Shown: piece after piece, positions 1 to 11,640 of the stretch | How the letters are laid out: every line of letters starts with the position of its first letter | How positions within the stretch are numbered: the stretch's first letter is position 1 | Assembly: GCF_036884655.1 (NCBI RefSeq) | Contig: NC_088340.1 | Coordinates: forward strand, 11,686,501-11,750,500 | From: Musa acuminata AAA Group | Lineage: Eukaryota > Streptophyta > Magnoliopsida > Zingiberales > Musaceae | Direction: 5' to 3' | DNA: 64,000 nucleotides | Notes under the pieces: generated by a model | The model's database searches: none | Told to the model about the DNA's origin: nothing | What the model saw: the letters and a program-made list of their open reading frames with translations, nothing else | Position numbers and translations under genes: made by a program

Positions 1-849
1 GACCCCTGATGGATCTCTAGTGGGGATCGGGCTCTAATTAGCATCTTAAGATAACCTTGAGAGACTCGACCAATCACGCTAAGCCTAAAAAAATAGGCAA
101 GTCTTGCCGATCATAACTCTTTATGATTCTTGTCCTGTTTGGCCTCCGAACCATCATGGCCTCGAGAGACTCAACTAACCATGTTATTCGGTTAAGTCAT
201 AAGATGAGTCTAATTCGATGATATACCCTCGAGGGACTCAACCAAGCATACCATATTCTCAGGTCACCGGTGATATCTCTATGTTGTAGGCAAGATCTTG
301 AATCATAATATATATGAGCCTCGAGGGACTCAACTAACTCAACTTATGTCGGGAATCGATTTCTCCATATAATTATGGAAGGCTACGTGGGTTAATCTAA
401 TTACCTCATGTTTACCGACTTAATATTATAGAGAGAGGGGATTTTGATTTGGTCTCCTAATATGACGTATCACATGTATACATATTTAATATATATCAAT
501 ATTGTATACAAGTATATATATAAATCTAGTAGATGTATAGTCAATCACACATCATATAAGAAATCACACTAGATGATCATGGACCATAGCCTAATTGATC
601 AGGCCTAAGCTATTGGGCCCAATCACTCACATCATGATCTATATGTGCAATGGCGTATCTCTATACCTTGTGATCGTCCATCTCGTAATCAAATATTCCA
701 TCGGCATCTCGACGCATCTCCATACGTTGCAATCATCAGCTTCATGGGTCTCGTCATCACCTCCACACTCCCACCGCACCTCATGTAATCATAACAGAAT
801 CATAAGTACGTAGGCCTAACAATAAATGAGAAAAAATGGATGCTCGTAG
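1..849 (-). mobile_element. Inverted leader segment of host copia element H (left part)
   Basis: This stretch is the reverse complement of the distal untranslated leader of the same copia family. It matches, inverted, about 3187-3991 plus 9790-9860, and closely matches 53805-54653 in direct orientation. It stops at the LTR start of element A at 850. I read it as the left remainder of a minus-oriented element H, whose right remainder (proximal leader and 5' LTR) is at 35838-40093. It contains no gene; the short plus-strand frames here are leader sequence. Confidence 0.75.
845..849. repeat. Target-site duplication, left side of element A (CGTAG)
   Basis: The five bases CGTAG precede the LTR start. 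CATAG follows the 3' LTR at 35833-35837, one CG-to-CA transition away. In the uninterrupted leader (inverted) the site reads CTCGCAG followed by GCC, which restores the target when A is removed. Confidence 0.65.
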
Positions 850-2459
850 TGCTAGTCATAGGTGCCCTGAAAGTTAATCACGTGAATAATGGCACACGTG
901 ACTTGACATGTTATTTTTTTACTTATTATATTTTGATATTTTATCACTTTATATTGATTATTGTATATATACATGTATATATTGTGATGTCCTTGGATCT
1001 GTGCAATAGGAATCGAATTATGATGAGATCACGATAATGAGACCGATTCACTTTTAAACATAGACCCTAAATAATCCCGTTTATAGGTTACTCGAGAGGG
1101 GAATCGAGATAACCAGATAGACTAGTCTGCTATATACCCATCTATATGATGCATGCAACTAGTCTCATAGCTGCTCATGTGGAGACACTAAGGATACAGT
1201 ATAGGTGCTCATTGGAGAATGAGTTCATTGATTGATCCGCTTATATAATGTTGGATGGTTGATGATGCCTTATTGTTAGACAATGATTCTGTTGTCCCAG
1301 TAGTATATTTGGTTCTTAGACTTGAGATACCAAGGATGTCCTATATGAGTACTCCACTCTTTGATACTAGACTTACAGGTATGGAGGTTCCAAATCTAGC
1401 ACAACCGGTCACTAGGAGTGGTGGCCAACTTTACGAGGACTATTGAGTATCGATAGAGGATCATCCACTCTCGTTGTTATGAGAGGAATACCTCATATGT
1501 TCTTGCTTAAATAAATCCCTGGCCAGGGTCATTCGTATTGAGAGAGAAAGAGTTCTCCGGGAGAATTCGATTAGAGCAAGACTCAATTAGAAACCATGTA
1601 AGTCTTATAGTACCATGCTCGGTATACGGTCTCTAGGATATTAGATGGATGAGGGACTATAGGTATACAGTAATTGAAGATAGACAGATCCAATAGATTA
1701 GATTCTCATGTATCTTATGGGGACTACGACGTAGTGGCCTAGTATGTCCGTAGTCGATAAGTCGAGTGAATTATTTTGGAGATAATACTTCATTGAGTCA
1801 GAAAGAGTTCTGATAGGTACGACTCATGGCCAGCTCGATATTGGGCCTAGAGGGTCACACACATATGATAGGCATTACGATAAGTAGAGGTTTGGATATG
1901 AGATATCCGCCAGAGCCCGTATCTTATTAGATATCAAATAAGCCCCTGAATTATTGGATCCTATGGATGAGATCCAATAAGAGCCTATGAGAGATTATTA
2001 GATAGAAATCCACTAATCTAAGAGGCTTGGGTAGTTGGATGGTGATCCAATTCCCAAATAGGGCAGGATCCATTAGGATTAAGTTGATAGGGGATCTCTA
2101 TAAATAGGAATGAATCAGTGGTCCATGGGCTAGAGCTTTTTGGTTGCCTCTCCTATTCTCCTCCCTCTTCGCCTTCTCAAAGGAGGCTTAGAGATTTGAG
2201 GAGCATCGTCGTAGCCCTACTATATGGATCACCACTAGAGAGGAGGGCGCTGGACCTCCTTCACCCACTTCTAGATATTAGGGATTTAAGGATATACGAT
2301 CTCCCTAGGTAACACAATCTATTATATTCGCGGCTTTAAGTTTCGCTGATTTTTGCACATCAATCTTCGCATGATGACGAACACACCTTTGAGAAATTGG
2401 AGATTTTGTTTTATATTATTCCGTTGCGCATGTGATGTCACCCCCAAGATTACCCAACA
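850..2459 (+). repeat. 5' LTR of copia element A
   Basis: Starts TGCTAGTCATAGG and ends ACCCAACA, followed after one base by a primer-binding site. Its length of 1610 bp agrees with the B LTR (54654-56264, 1611 bp). It is closely similar to B's LTR, with only a few differences per 100 bp by eye, and clearly less similar to A's own 3' LTR at 25875. Confidence 0.85.
2099..2106 (+). promoter_or_regulatory. LTR TATA box (TATAAATA)
   Basis: A TATAAATA box about 360 bp before the LTR end, in a position typical of a U3 promoter. The same box is at 55902-55909 in B. Confidence 0.6.
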
Positions 2460-2460
2460 A

Positions 2461-2476
2461 TGGTATCAAAACCAGG
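2461..2476 (+). other. Primer-binding site of element A
   Basis: TGGTATCAAAACCAGG resembles the initiator tRNA-Met complement TGGTATCAGAGCCAGG, with two G-to-A changes. It begins two bases after the LTR end. The intact form is at 56266-56281 in B. Confidence 0.8.
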
Positions 2477-3991
2477 TTGTTAGTGTGAAAGATTGGTTTT
2501 GAATTGCGTGTGTTGTATTTTAGAAAATCCTTTGACGTCAAAATCGTTAACACAAAAGTCGAGAGTGGGTAGCAACTATTGTGGTCCTCGTAGGTTCGCC
2601 AAAGGCGCATGCATAGTGCCCACGCGGGGCCTTTGGCCACCTGGGTGCAGCCTTTGGCCACCTATGTGCAAGGGGCGGTAGGCGGCCGTTCGCCCGTAGG
2701 CGAGCCGCCTGCAGCGTAGGCCACCTGCGTGTGGGCATTGTGCCTGCATGCAGCAGCACCACGAGGCAACAACGCCTACGGGCACTGTGCCCACTAGCAG
2801 AGGCGCCTGCGGGTGTTGCGCCCATGTGCGCACCCATTGGCAAGGGCGACGCCACCCCTCACCCCCTACTATGGCCGCCATCGGTAGAGTGGCGTCAACG
2901 GCAACACAACAGGGGCAAGGGTTAGGGTTTTCAAGCAAAAGGATAGTTTTGCCCCTCATAATTTTAGAAATTCCAAGTCTATCATTTATATCTGAATTAC
3001 TAAAATACCCCTCATAATTAAAAAAAGTACATTCATATCCTTGATTTTAAAAAATATTAATTAATTAAAATATTTAATTGATTATTATTTTTATTATTAT
3101 CTAGTAGTGCTATTAAAATACCCCTCATATGTGGACAGATGATCATGGACCGTGTGATATGTGTACTTGTGATTATTATTATTGGGGCCTGCGAGCCTCA
3201 ATTTTATTTCTCGTTTATTGTCGGGCCTGCGTGCCTATGATTAAGTTGTAATCATATGAGGAGGCGCAACAGGAGCGTGGATGTAATAGCGGGACTCACG
3301 AGACGGATGATTGCGATGCATGGAGATGCGTCGAGATGCTGACGGAACTGACAAGGATGAGATGGATGATCACAGGGTATGGAGATGCACCGCTGCACAC
3401 ATAGATATTAATATGAGTGATTAGGCCCACTAGCTTGGGCTTGATCACATTAGGCTATGGTCCAAGATCATCTGGTGTGATTGCTCATGTGATATGTGAT
3501 TACTTATACACATACTATATATGTATATATATTTGTATGCGATGTAGATATATATTAAATATATATATGTATGACATGTTATATTAGGAAATCAAATTAA
3601 AATCCCCTATCTCAACAGTATTAAGTCGGTAAATGTGAGGCAATTTGATTGACTCACGTAGCCTTCCATCGTTATAGGTAAGGACCGATTCTCGGTGTAG
3701 GTTGACCTGGTCGAGTCCCTCAAGGCTTACCTATATTGTGATTTGATTGTGATTTGCTATCTTACCTACGATATATAGATACCAATGGTGATCTGAGGAT
3801 ATGGTATGCTTGGTCGAGTCCCTCGAATGTATATCATCGAATCAGACTCATCTTGTAACGATGGTGTTGACTTAACCAAACATCATGGTTGGTCGAGTCC
3901 CTCGAGTCCATAGTGGTTTGGAGGCCGAATAGGATGAGAATCATAATGAGTTGTGATCGACAAGAGTTACCTACCTTTTGGGGTTAGTGTG
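2477..3991 (+). other. Untranslated leader of copia element A
   Basis: A GC-rich block (about 2580-2920) is followed by an AT-rich block, then by the distal leader that recurs inverted at 1-849. Short frames exist on both strands of the GC block, but they are not conserved as protein between this copy and the B copy. I treat it as leader, not as a gene. It is interrupted by the Reina element and resumes at 9785, reaching gag near 9990. Confidence 0.65.
3987..3991. repeat. Target-site duplication of the Reina element (GTGTG)
   Basis: GTGTG precedes the 5' LTR and is repeated at 9785-9789 after the 3' LTR. The uninterrupted site is visible in copy B near 57780 as TTAGTGTGATTG. Confidence 0.9.
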
Positions 3992-4385
3992 TGTTAGGAC
4001 TCTAGTTAGGAGAGTCCTAATTGAGAGGGACATTCATGTAAAACCTACCTAAGCCGACTCTTATTAAAGAGGTAAAGAGGCCGGCTAGGGTTAGGAGGTT
4101 GTTTCTTAGAGAAGAATTAAGAGTTGTAAGGGAATAGGAGTCTTAAGTAGGAGTCCTATTAGGAGTTAGTTAAAAGTAGGAGTCTTGAGTAGGAATCATA
4201 TTAGAAGTTAGGGTTTAGAAGCCCTATAAATAGCCATGTATTCCTCCTCTTTTCATAATCAATAGATGAATCTTTTCTGCAGCCTTTGAACAGCAACTTG
4301 GAGGGAGGAACTCCTATAGAGTTCCAAGGAGGCCGATCTCCTAAAGAGATCAACCCCAAGTTTAGAATCTGCAAGGGTTCTAGCA
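3992..4385 (+). repeat. 5' LTR of Reina-like element
   Basis: TGTTAGGACTC... to ...TTCTAGCA, 394 bp. It includes a short direct-repeat stretch of the type TAGGAGTC(C/T)TATTAGGAG near 4137-4215, whose copy number differs from the 3' LTR. Confidence 0.9.
4225..4232 (+). promoter_or_regulatory. TATA box in Reina 5' LTR
   Basis: TATAAATA. The 3' LTR has the equivalent box at 9624-9631. Confidence 0.55.
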
Positions 4386-4387
4386 CC

Positions 4388-4403
4388 TAGTATCAGAGTA
4401 GCG
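4388..4403 (+). other. Degenerate primer-binding site of Reina element
   Basis: TAGTATCAGAGTAGCG lies two bases after the LTR. It is a mutated TGGTATCAGAGC-type initiator tRNA-Met site. Confidence 0.65.
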
Positions 4404-5056
4404 TTCTTGGCATCTTGCTGCCCTTCCACAGCTATCCATCAACCCTCCACAATTGTCCAAAGCAATTCCCACAATTGCTTAAAAGATCGTCGCCAAATTC
4501 CGCCATCATCTCCACCACCACGGATCATCCCATGAATTGCAACAGGTTCTGGTTTCCTACCTTACTGTTGCTGCAATTTAGTTATCCCTATCTGAAAATC
4601 CAAAAAAAAAAAAATTGTTCCTATATTGCTGCATAAACTTTTCGTCACAAAGTTTTCATCTCTACAACGAAAGATACATTGCAGAATTTCAACCGCATAG
4701 CACTGTTTGTTTGATCTTGATACTATATTTTCTCTGTCATATAAACTAAGATATTACTATCAATTCCCTCCTCAAATCTGTCAAATTTTTGGTTGAGATT
4801 TCATCGAGAAACCGCTGTTTCTTCGACGACAATTCTGCTCTTACAAGACAACACAATTCTGTAGCAAACTTTCATTGATTTCTATCAAACCTTTGCTACC
4901 ATCCACCACAGATCGAAAACTTTCATCCACAGCCCTAAAACTTCACCAAACCACACCCTTAAACTGCACCCAAAAAAGCCACAAAACAAACCTAAACCGC
5001 AGCCTACATCTACCAATCCACCAACCCTTTAAACCATCACTTCTCTCAACCTATAC
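4404..5056 (+). other. Leader of Reina element
   Basis: A 650 bp untranslated leader, rich in CCA/ACC. Short frames inside it have no recognisable domain. Confidence 0.6.
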
Positions 5057-6100
5057 ATGCCTTTAACCTATCAACAAAAGAGAGATCTTAATATCATAGA
5101 TTTGGAGTCATATACTATAGCATCTGAGGAGGCAATCAATGCTAAATTTGAAGCCTTTGAGGCACGAATGGAGGATAAGATTCAGACTCTCCTTACCGAA
5201 TTCAGTTTGGGCTGACCACCAAGCCCGAAGAAATCACATCAAGGAGAGAGCTCTAACCAATCATATCATGCCCAAAGAGGTGACTTCTAAGAGAGGGGAA
5301 GCTCTATGACTGACCCCAACTATTCACGCATGAGAGTGGACTTCTCTAGATGGGAAGAAGGAGACCTAATTGGTTGGATCTCGCGCGCGGAGCAATATTT
5401 TTGGTACCATAAAACTGCGGATACATCCATGGTGGAAATTGCAGCTATACATCTTGAAAGGGATGCCATATAGTGGTTTGACTAGTTTGAACACACTTAT
5501 GGAGTCCTTTCATGGCGACAATTCAAAGAAGGACTATTGATCCACTTCGGACCAACCAATTACGAGAACATTGACGGACAACTAGCAAAGATCCGACAAA
5601 CCTCCACCATTCAGGAGTACCAAACCAGGTTTGAAAGGTTATCTAATCAAACTCGTGATTGATCTGAAAAATAACTATTGGGGACCTTCATTGAGGGCTT
5701 GAAGCCGGAGATCCGGGGAGAAGTTAAAGCGCGACAACGATACACGCTTATGGCAGTCATCTCTTTCGCACGACTTCAAGAGGAGCGATTGAACCATGAA
5801 GCCCGGAGGACTAGGATCACTCCTTAACCTACAATACTGAAGCCCTCAGCCCCCTCTACTATCAACCGAGTCCCTACACCAAAAAGGTTGACAAGAGAAG
5901 AACTTCGGGAGCGATCTGCGAAGGGGTTATTATGTTGGCATTGCGACGAGCCGTGGAGCCGCGAGCATCACTATAAAAAAGGTAGACTTCTTATGATTGA
6001 ACCAGTAGAAGAAGAGGTCATTGAACATCTAGAAGAGAGCCTTGAACATGAAAAAGAAGATATGGAAGAAGAGCCATAGCCGACCGACATTACGGTACAC
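5057..6100 (+). pseudogene. gag: Gypsy gag (capsid and zinc-knuckle) remnant
   Basis: The ATG at 5057 is in frame with the downstream protease and RT. The product would begin MPLTYQQKRDLNIIDLESY, followed by a coiled-coil-like stretch and the retrotransposon capsid region (FGPTNYENIDGQLAKIRQTS, about 5549-5612). A zinc-knuckle-like segment with CWHCDE, a histidine pair and a basic tail lies near 5932-5985. Stops interrupt the frame near 5213, 5472, 5485 and 5661 and at 6077, several explained by C-to-T change (TGG or CAG to TAG). The gags of E1 and E2 are clear relatives. Confidence 0.8.
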
Positions 6101-6631
6101 GCACTAGCCGGCTACTCAAACCCGCAAACGATGAAAGTTGGAGGCCTTCTTAAACAATAGCCGATCACTGTTCTCATCGACACGGGTAGCACTAATAACT
6201 TCCTGAATAGTAAGGTTACTGCTCGGATGGCACTGCATATTGAAGGTTGCAGCAAGTTCGATGTAAAGGTTGTCGACGACAGAATCCTAAAGTGCGACCA
6301 AAGATGCCCGCAGGTGAAACTATTACTGCAAGACCAAGAAATTATCACCGATTTCTTCCTCCTACCAATCGATGACTCTGAGGCCGTGCTTGGCATAGAA
6401 TGGCTGACTACACTATGTGATGTCTCTTGGAACTTTTCTAAATTAATTATGAAATTCTACTGTAAGGGCAAACAGATCATCCTACACGGGAAGCGTGGAA
6501 GCAACGTAACCACCGTTTCGACCCAACGAATGGAGAAAGTTTTGCACAAGGTAAATGGTGGCTTTTTGATGCATCTATAGCCACAACCAGAAGAGAAGAA
6601 AATAGAAATTGAAGATCAAAATCTTGCCTAA
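6101..6631 (+). pseudogene. Gypsy aspartic protease remnant
   Basis: The catalytic loop IDTGSTNNF lies at about 6177-6203 and the second conserved element VLGIEWL at about 6388-6408, as in retropepsins. It is in the same frame as gag and RT. Stops at about 6158, 6578-6580 and 6629-6631 separate it from its neighbours. It would cleave the Gag-Pol polyprotein. Confidence 0.8.
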
Positions 6632-8098
6632 TTGCTTACTAAATTTGTCGACATATTTGCTGAACCGCACGGTCTTCCTCCTTCTCGGCAACATGACCAT
6701 CGAATTCCAATCCTTCCGAGCAAGCCACCAGTGAACACTCGACCATACCGATATCCTCACCTCCAGAAAGATGAAATTGAAAAGATCGTAAAGGAGATGC
6801 TTGAAACAGGGGTGATTCGGCCAAGTTGCAGCCCCTATTCCTCACCGGTGCTACTTGTACGCAAGAAGGACGAAACTTGGCGGATGTGCATCGACTACCG
6901 AGCTTTAAATGGCATCACCGTCAAGGATAAGTACCCAATACCAGTGGTGGATGAACTTCTTGATGAATTGAAAGGAGCTCGAGTCTTCACGAAGTTGGAC
7001 CTCCGATCTGGTTACCACCAAATTCGGGTATGTGATGATGACATTCCAAAAACTGCATTTCGCACACATTATAGCCATTATGAATTCTTGGTAATGCCTT
7101 TTGGACTCACTAATGCTCCTTCAACCTTTCAAAGTCTCATGAACAATATTTTTCGGAGCTTTCTTCATAAATTTGTGCTGGTATTTTTCGATGATATTCT
7201 CGTTTACAGCCTTTCTCTTGAGACTCATTTACGGATTGTTTTGATGATCCTTCGGGAGAATACTCTTTTTGTTAAGCAACCAAAGTGCAGCTTTCTTCAG
7301 CAAAAAGTAGAGTACCTTGGGCATATAATATCAGAAGAAGGAGTGGTGGTAGACCCAACAAAATTTGAGGCAATGCAAGGCTGGCAGAAACCTACAAATG
7401 TGAAATTACTATGGGGGTTCCTTGGACTAACGGGCTACTACCGAAAATTTGTTAAGGACTATGGGAAGATCAGTGCACCACTCACTTCTTTACTGAAAAA
7501 AGATGCTTTCCAATGGTCGGACAAAGCCTTTGCTGCCTTCGACAAACTTAAAGCAGCCATAACAATGACGCCGGTGCTTGCACTACTAGATTTCAATAGA
7601 CCCTTCATCATTGAGGCCGGCGTATCTAGAGTCGGAATTGGAGCCATTCTCATACAAAATGGTCGACCACTCACATACACTAGCAAGGCATTATCTCCCT
7701 CCCATCAAAACATGTCAGTATATGATAAGGAGATGCTCGCCATTATACACACAGTAACGAGGTGGAGACCCTACCTGATCGGCCGGCGATTTCAAATTAA
7801 AATTGACCATAAAAGCCTTAAGTACTTTTTGGAGCAAAAGATATCATCCCCTGAGCAGCAAAAATGGGTAACCAAACTTCTTGGATTTGATTATGAAATT
7901 ATTTACAAAAAGGGGAAAGAAAATGTTGTTGCAGATGCACTCTCACGGCTACCTGAACAAGCTAAGGTTTCAGCCATCTCCCTTCCTACCACCGGTCTCC
8001 TCGAGGACATTAGGGAAGAATGGAAGAAGGATCCAGAGATCAGCAACATCATAAAAAAATTGGAGGAGGATCCAAGTGCAATAGCCCACTACACCTGA
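6632..8098 (+). CDS. pol: Gypsy reverse transcriptase and RNase H (open 488-codon part of pol)
   Basis: The longest intact part of the Reina polyprotein. RT motifs in order: [46 protein letters not shown], and the catalytic FFDDILVYS with Asp-Asp at residues 187-188 (7190-7195). RNase H follows, with YDKEMLAI and IDHKSLKYF. The first RNase H aspartate seems to be lost: the sequence reads EAGVS where the family has a T/C-D-A-S motif. The frame starts only because a stop precedes it, so this is a fragment of the polyprotein, not an independent gene. It ends in a TGA, after which integrase continues in another frame. Confidence 0.85.
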   Translation: MLTKFVDIFAEPHGLPPSRQHDHRIPILPSKPPVNTRPYRYPHLQKDEIEKIVKEMLETGVIRPSCSPYSSPVLLVRKKDETWRMCIDYRALNGITVKDKYPIPVVDELLDELKGARVFTKLDLRSGYHQIRVCDDDIPKTAFRTHYSHYEFLVMPFGLTNAPSTFQSLMNNIFRSFLHKFVLVFFDDILVYSLSLETHLRIVLMILRENTLFVKQPKCSFLQQKVEYLGHIISEEGVVVDPTKFEAMQGWQKPTNVKLLWGFLGLTGYYRKFVKDYGKISAPLTSLLKKDAFQWSDKAFAAFDKLKAAITMTPVLALLDFNRPFIIEAGVSRVGIGAILIQNGRPLTYTSKALSPSHQNMSVYDKEMLAIIHTVTRWRPYLIGRRFQIKIDHKSLKYFLEQKISSPEQQKWVTKLLGFDYEIIYKKGKENVVADALSRLPEQAKVSAISLPTTGLLEDIREEWKKDPEISNIIKKLEEDPSAIAHYT

Positions 8099-9374
8099 GA
8101 TTCGAGGGATCTTGCATGAAATGCACTCCATACCTTCAGCAGGGCACTCTGGATTCCTAAGAACCTACAAAAGAGTGAAGCAAAATTTTTATTGGAGAGG
8201 GATGAAAAAAATTATTGCTGAATATGTGGCACAATGTGATGTATGTCAACAACACAAGGGTGAAACTATGGCAAATCCAGGGAAGCTACAACCACTACCC
8301 ATACCAAACTCAGTGTAGACTGACATCTTCATGGACTTCATTGAAGGGCTGCCATCTTCCAAAGGTAAAAGCACGATTCTCGTGGAGGTTGATCGACTTA
8401 CAAAATATGCTCATTTTTGTGCTGTGAGAAATCCCTACACTGATGCTAGTATTACCTAGATTTTCATAGAAAATATTGTTAAACTGCATGGGATGCCAAG
8501 GTCCATCGTAAGTGATCATGACAGGATCTTCACTAGTAAATTTTGGACCGAGTTATTTTAGTTACAAGGCACCAAACTCAAGATGAGCACAGCGTATCAT
8601 CCACAAACTGACGGCCAAACAGAGGTGGTAAATAGGTGCTTAGAGATGTACCTCCGGTGTTTCGCTAGCGACCGACCAAAAGAGTGGGCGAAATGGCTTC
8701 CCTGGGCCGATTGGTGGTATAATACTACATATCATTCATCTACAAAATGTACCCCTTATGAAGCATTGTATGGTCGACCAGCCCTTGTGATTCCAAAGTA
8801 TGTAATTAGCTCGGCCAAGGTAGATCAGGTTGACCAAGAATTGATTGATAGGGATAAACTCTTACAACTGTTAAAAGATAATCTCTCTACCGCTCAAGCT
8901 AGAATGAAGCAGCAAGCCGACACACGACGAAGTGAAAGAGAATTTTCAATGGGAGAATGGGTTTATCTTCGCCTACAACCATACAAGCAACTCTCTATCA
9001 ACACTCGAATCTCCATGAAGCTATCCCCACGTTTTTATGGGCCCTATCAGATCACAGAGCGTATTGGAGCCATGGCGTACAGACTTAAATTACCTGAGGA
9101 TGCCAAAATTCACCCTGTCTTCCACGTATCATGCCTAAAGCCCAAGTTTAGAGAACACGAGTCACCCCAGATCCAACTGCCCAACATAACTGAGGATGGA
9201 GTTATTCAAGCCCAACCACAAGCCATCCTCGATCGCAGGATCGTGATGCGTCGCCAACATCCCTCTACTAAAGTACTAGTGCATTGGAATAATCTACCAC
9301 TTAAAGACGCCACATGGGAACCATATGAGGAGCTGAAGACCCAATTCTCTGAGTTCATGGAATCTCAGCCTTGA
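8099..9374 (+). pseudogene. Gypsy integrase with chromodomain
   Basis: One frame from about 8112 to 9374, shifted by one base from RT and broken by TAG stops at 8316, 8457 and 8559. The N-terminal zinc site shows H..H then CDVCQQH. The catalytic core has the TD start, the SDHDRIFTS block and the YHPQTDGQTEVVNR block carrying the last acidic residue. The extreme C-terminus (VLVHWNNLPLKDATWEPYEE) is a chromodomain, which in chromoviruses directs insertion to marked chromatin. Confidence 0.85.
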
Positions 9375-9386
9375 GGACAAGGCTGA

Positions 9387-9403
9387 TTTGAAGAGGGCGG
9401 GTC
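9387..9403 (+). other. Polypurine tract of Reina element
   Basis: TTGAAGAGGGCGGGTC immediately precedes the 3' LTR. The same CTTGAGGACAAGGCTGATTT plus GAAGAGGG context precedes the 3' LTRs of E1 and E2, which ties the three families together. Confidence 0.7.
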
Positions 9404-9784
9404 TGTTAGGACTCTAGCTAGGAGAGTCCTAATTAAGAGGGACATTCATGTAAAACCTACCTAAGCCGATTCTTATTAAAGAGGTGAAGAGGCCGGCTAG
9501 GGTTAGGAGGTTGTTTCTTAGAGAAGAATTAGGAGTTGTAAGGGAATAGGAGTCATATTAGGAGTTGGTTAGAAGTAAGAGTTTTGAGTAGGAATCCTAT
9601 TAGGAGTTAGGGTTTAGAAGCCATATAAATAGCCATGTATTCCTCCTCTTTTCATAAGCAATAGATGAATCTTTTCTGCAGCCTTTGTACAGCAACTTGG
9701 AGGGAGGAACTCTTATAGAGTTCCAAGGAGGTCGATCTCCTAAAGAGATCAACCCCAAGTTTAGAATCTGTAAGGGTTCTAGCA
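9404..9784 (+). repeat. 3' LTR of Reina-like element
   Basis: 381 bp, TGTTAGGACTC to TTCTAGCA, followed by the GTGTG target duplicate. Confidence 0.9.
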
Positions 9785-10765
9785 GTGTGATTGGTCGAGT
9801 CTCTCGAGATTACACTAAGATGCTAATTGGATCCCGATCCCCACTAGAAGTCTGCCGGAGACTTTCGTTTCACGTGCTGAGGGTATCACATGACTCGCCA
9901 GTAAAATAGTGGGAGTAAATTAAGATAGAAGTTCATATCTTGATTGTTTATTTTTATAAAATCTACATGTTATTTATTTCCACTGCATCTTTATTTTTCG
10001 AAAATATTGCTTTTAAATCCCTTATATGGTATACTTGATGTCAACTGCCTCACTTGTCCGAATTATACAGATTGGCTCCGCCACTTAAGAATTGTTCTCA
10101 TGGTAGAGAAAATCGCGTACGTCCTTGATATAGTGATACGTACGCTTGAGGAAGGGGCAAGCGAGGATGAGATTGCTCGCTACGTGAAGTACATTGATGA
10201 CTCCACTCTTGCTTAGTATTACATATTGGGCTCTATAACTCCTAAGTTATAGAGACAGTATGAAAAGATGGATGCCAGATCTTTTCTCCTATATGTTCAA
10301 AAATTATTTGAGTAATAAGGAAGGACTCAACAATATGAGATATCCAAGAGCCTCTTCCACGATAGGATGAATAAGGGGACACTAGTTCATAACCATATCC
10401 TAAAGATGATTGAGTGGTTAGAGAAACTCATAGGTCTAGGAATGGTCCTAGAGGATAGCTTGTGTGTGGATCTTGTGCTTTAGTCCCTACCAGATTTTAT
10501 TTCACAATTCATAATGAATTTTAATATGAACAAGCTTGAGGTAACTCGGGTAAAGCAGAAAAGTCCCTTAAGAAGGGCAAGGGAAGATTGGGTAAAGCAA
10601 AGGTTACTAAAAAGGACTCGACAAAGGTTAAAGGCTAGTGCTTCTACTATGGTAAAGATGGGAACTAGAAAAGGAACTAGAATACCTTGCAGAGAGGGCG
10701 AAACAAAAGCTTGGAGAAGCTTCAGGTATATTCATGATCAGTTTTCATTTGTCAAACTCTTATGA
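9785..10765 (+). pseudogene. gag: Copia leader end and gag, first copy in element A
   Basis: After the target duplicate the leader of A resumes, and gag begins near 9990 with the NPLYGILDVN..GPNYTDWLRHL-type start of plant copia gag (UBN2 family). It continues through VLDIVIRTLEEGASEDEIARYVKYIDDSTLA. Stops occur at 10214 and beyond. The tail near 10514-10700 is the basic region before the zinc knuckle. B (57995-58280) and, inverted, G (53138-53650) carry the same start. Confidence 0.8.
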
Positions 10766-11640
10766 TAACACATGAGTATTAGATACTGATAGTGCTTATC
10801 ATATTTGTAATTCGTTGCAGGCTCTAGCAAGACCTAGGAGATTGGCGAGAGGCGAGATAGACCTCAAGATAAGTAATTGAGCAAGAGTTACTATAGTAGT
10901 TGTTGGTAAGGTCACCCTACATCTGCCCGGTGGAACTATTATTACATTGGATGCATGCTATTTTATTCCTTCTATTATCAAAAATATTATTTTCATTTTA
11001 TGTTTGACAGTTAGTGGATATAAATTAGATTTTGAGAATAATGGTTGTTCAATATTATTAGATGATGAGATCATTACGAGAGGAACATTACATAATGGTT
11101 TGTTTATGCTAAATACTACTCCACATATCATGAATGTAAATATGTCCAAGAGAGAGAAAACGAGATGAGGTGAAAAGAGCATACATGTGGCATTGTAGGC
11201 TAGGTCACATCCATGAGGGAAGGATTCAATAGTTGCTATAGGATGAATATATAGATCCATTCGACTATAAGTCATATATAACTTGTGAGTCTTGCCTTCG
11301 TGGAAAACTGACCAACTCTCCATTTAGTGGAATTGGAGAGAGAATCATTGAGCTGTTGGAACTCATACATAGTGATGTATGTGGACCCATGTCAACTCAT
11401 GCCATTGGTGGTTACTCCTACTTCATTACCTTTACTGATGATTTCTCAAGGTATGTACATGTGTACTTAATGAAATATAAGTCTGAGGCATTTGAGAAAT
11501 TCAGAGAGTATAAGAATGAAGTGGAGAATCAGACTAGAAAGAGTATTAAAACTCTTCAATCAGATCAAGGAGGTGAGCACTTGAGTATAGAGTTCACCCA
11601 ATTCCTTAAGGACCATGGGATTCTATCCTAATAGATACCT
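10766..11640 (+). pseudogene. Copia protease and integrase N-terminal part, first copy
   Basis: A degenerate protease (DTDSAYHICNSL near 10778, for the family D-S/T-G-A/C) is followed by the GAG-pre-integrase segment (MWHCRLGHIHEGRI, then CESCLRGKLT, the HHCC zinc site). The integrase core follows with HSDVCGPM (about 11365), QSDQGGEHLS (about 11559) and the E-R-R-N-R-T-L block near 11672. Stops at 11230 and 11629 interrupt it. Confidence 0.8.

Larger units (their letters stand above)
3992..9784 (+). mobile_element. Ty3/gypsy chromovirus, Reina-like, complete but decayed
   Basis: A 5.8 kb element with LTRs of 394 and 381 bp, a GTGTG target duplication, a primer-binding site, one gag-pol frame and a polypurine tract. 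The order protease, RT, RNase H, integrase with a C-terminal chromodomain marks a chromovirus. The RT wording ([16 protein letters not shown]) and the small size fit the Reina clade. Numerous TAG stops in the frame and one frameshift disable it. The LTRs differ at roughly 18 sites plus a short indel by eye, so it is not recent. Confidence 0.9.

Noticed and set aside
2416..3017. Several overlapping frames of 62-127 codons in the GC-rich copia leader (also 56128-56869)
   Set aside because: They occur in many phases on both strands of a GC-rich, stop-poor block, change length between copies A and B, and lie between primer site and gag.
1..3991. Autointegration (inversion circle) as the source of the inverted leader arms around the LTR of A
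   Set aside because: It would predict these junctions, but only one leader copy. The CGTAG/CATAG pair and the remaining leader plus LTR at 35838-40093 are explained more simply by insertion of A into a minus-oriented relative.
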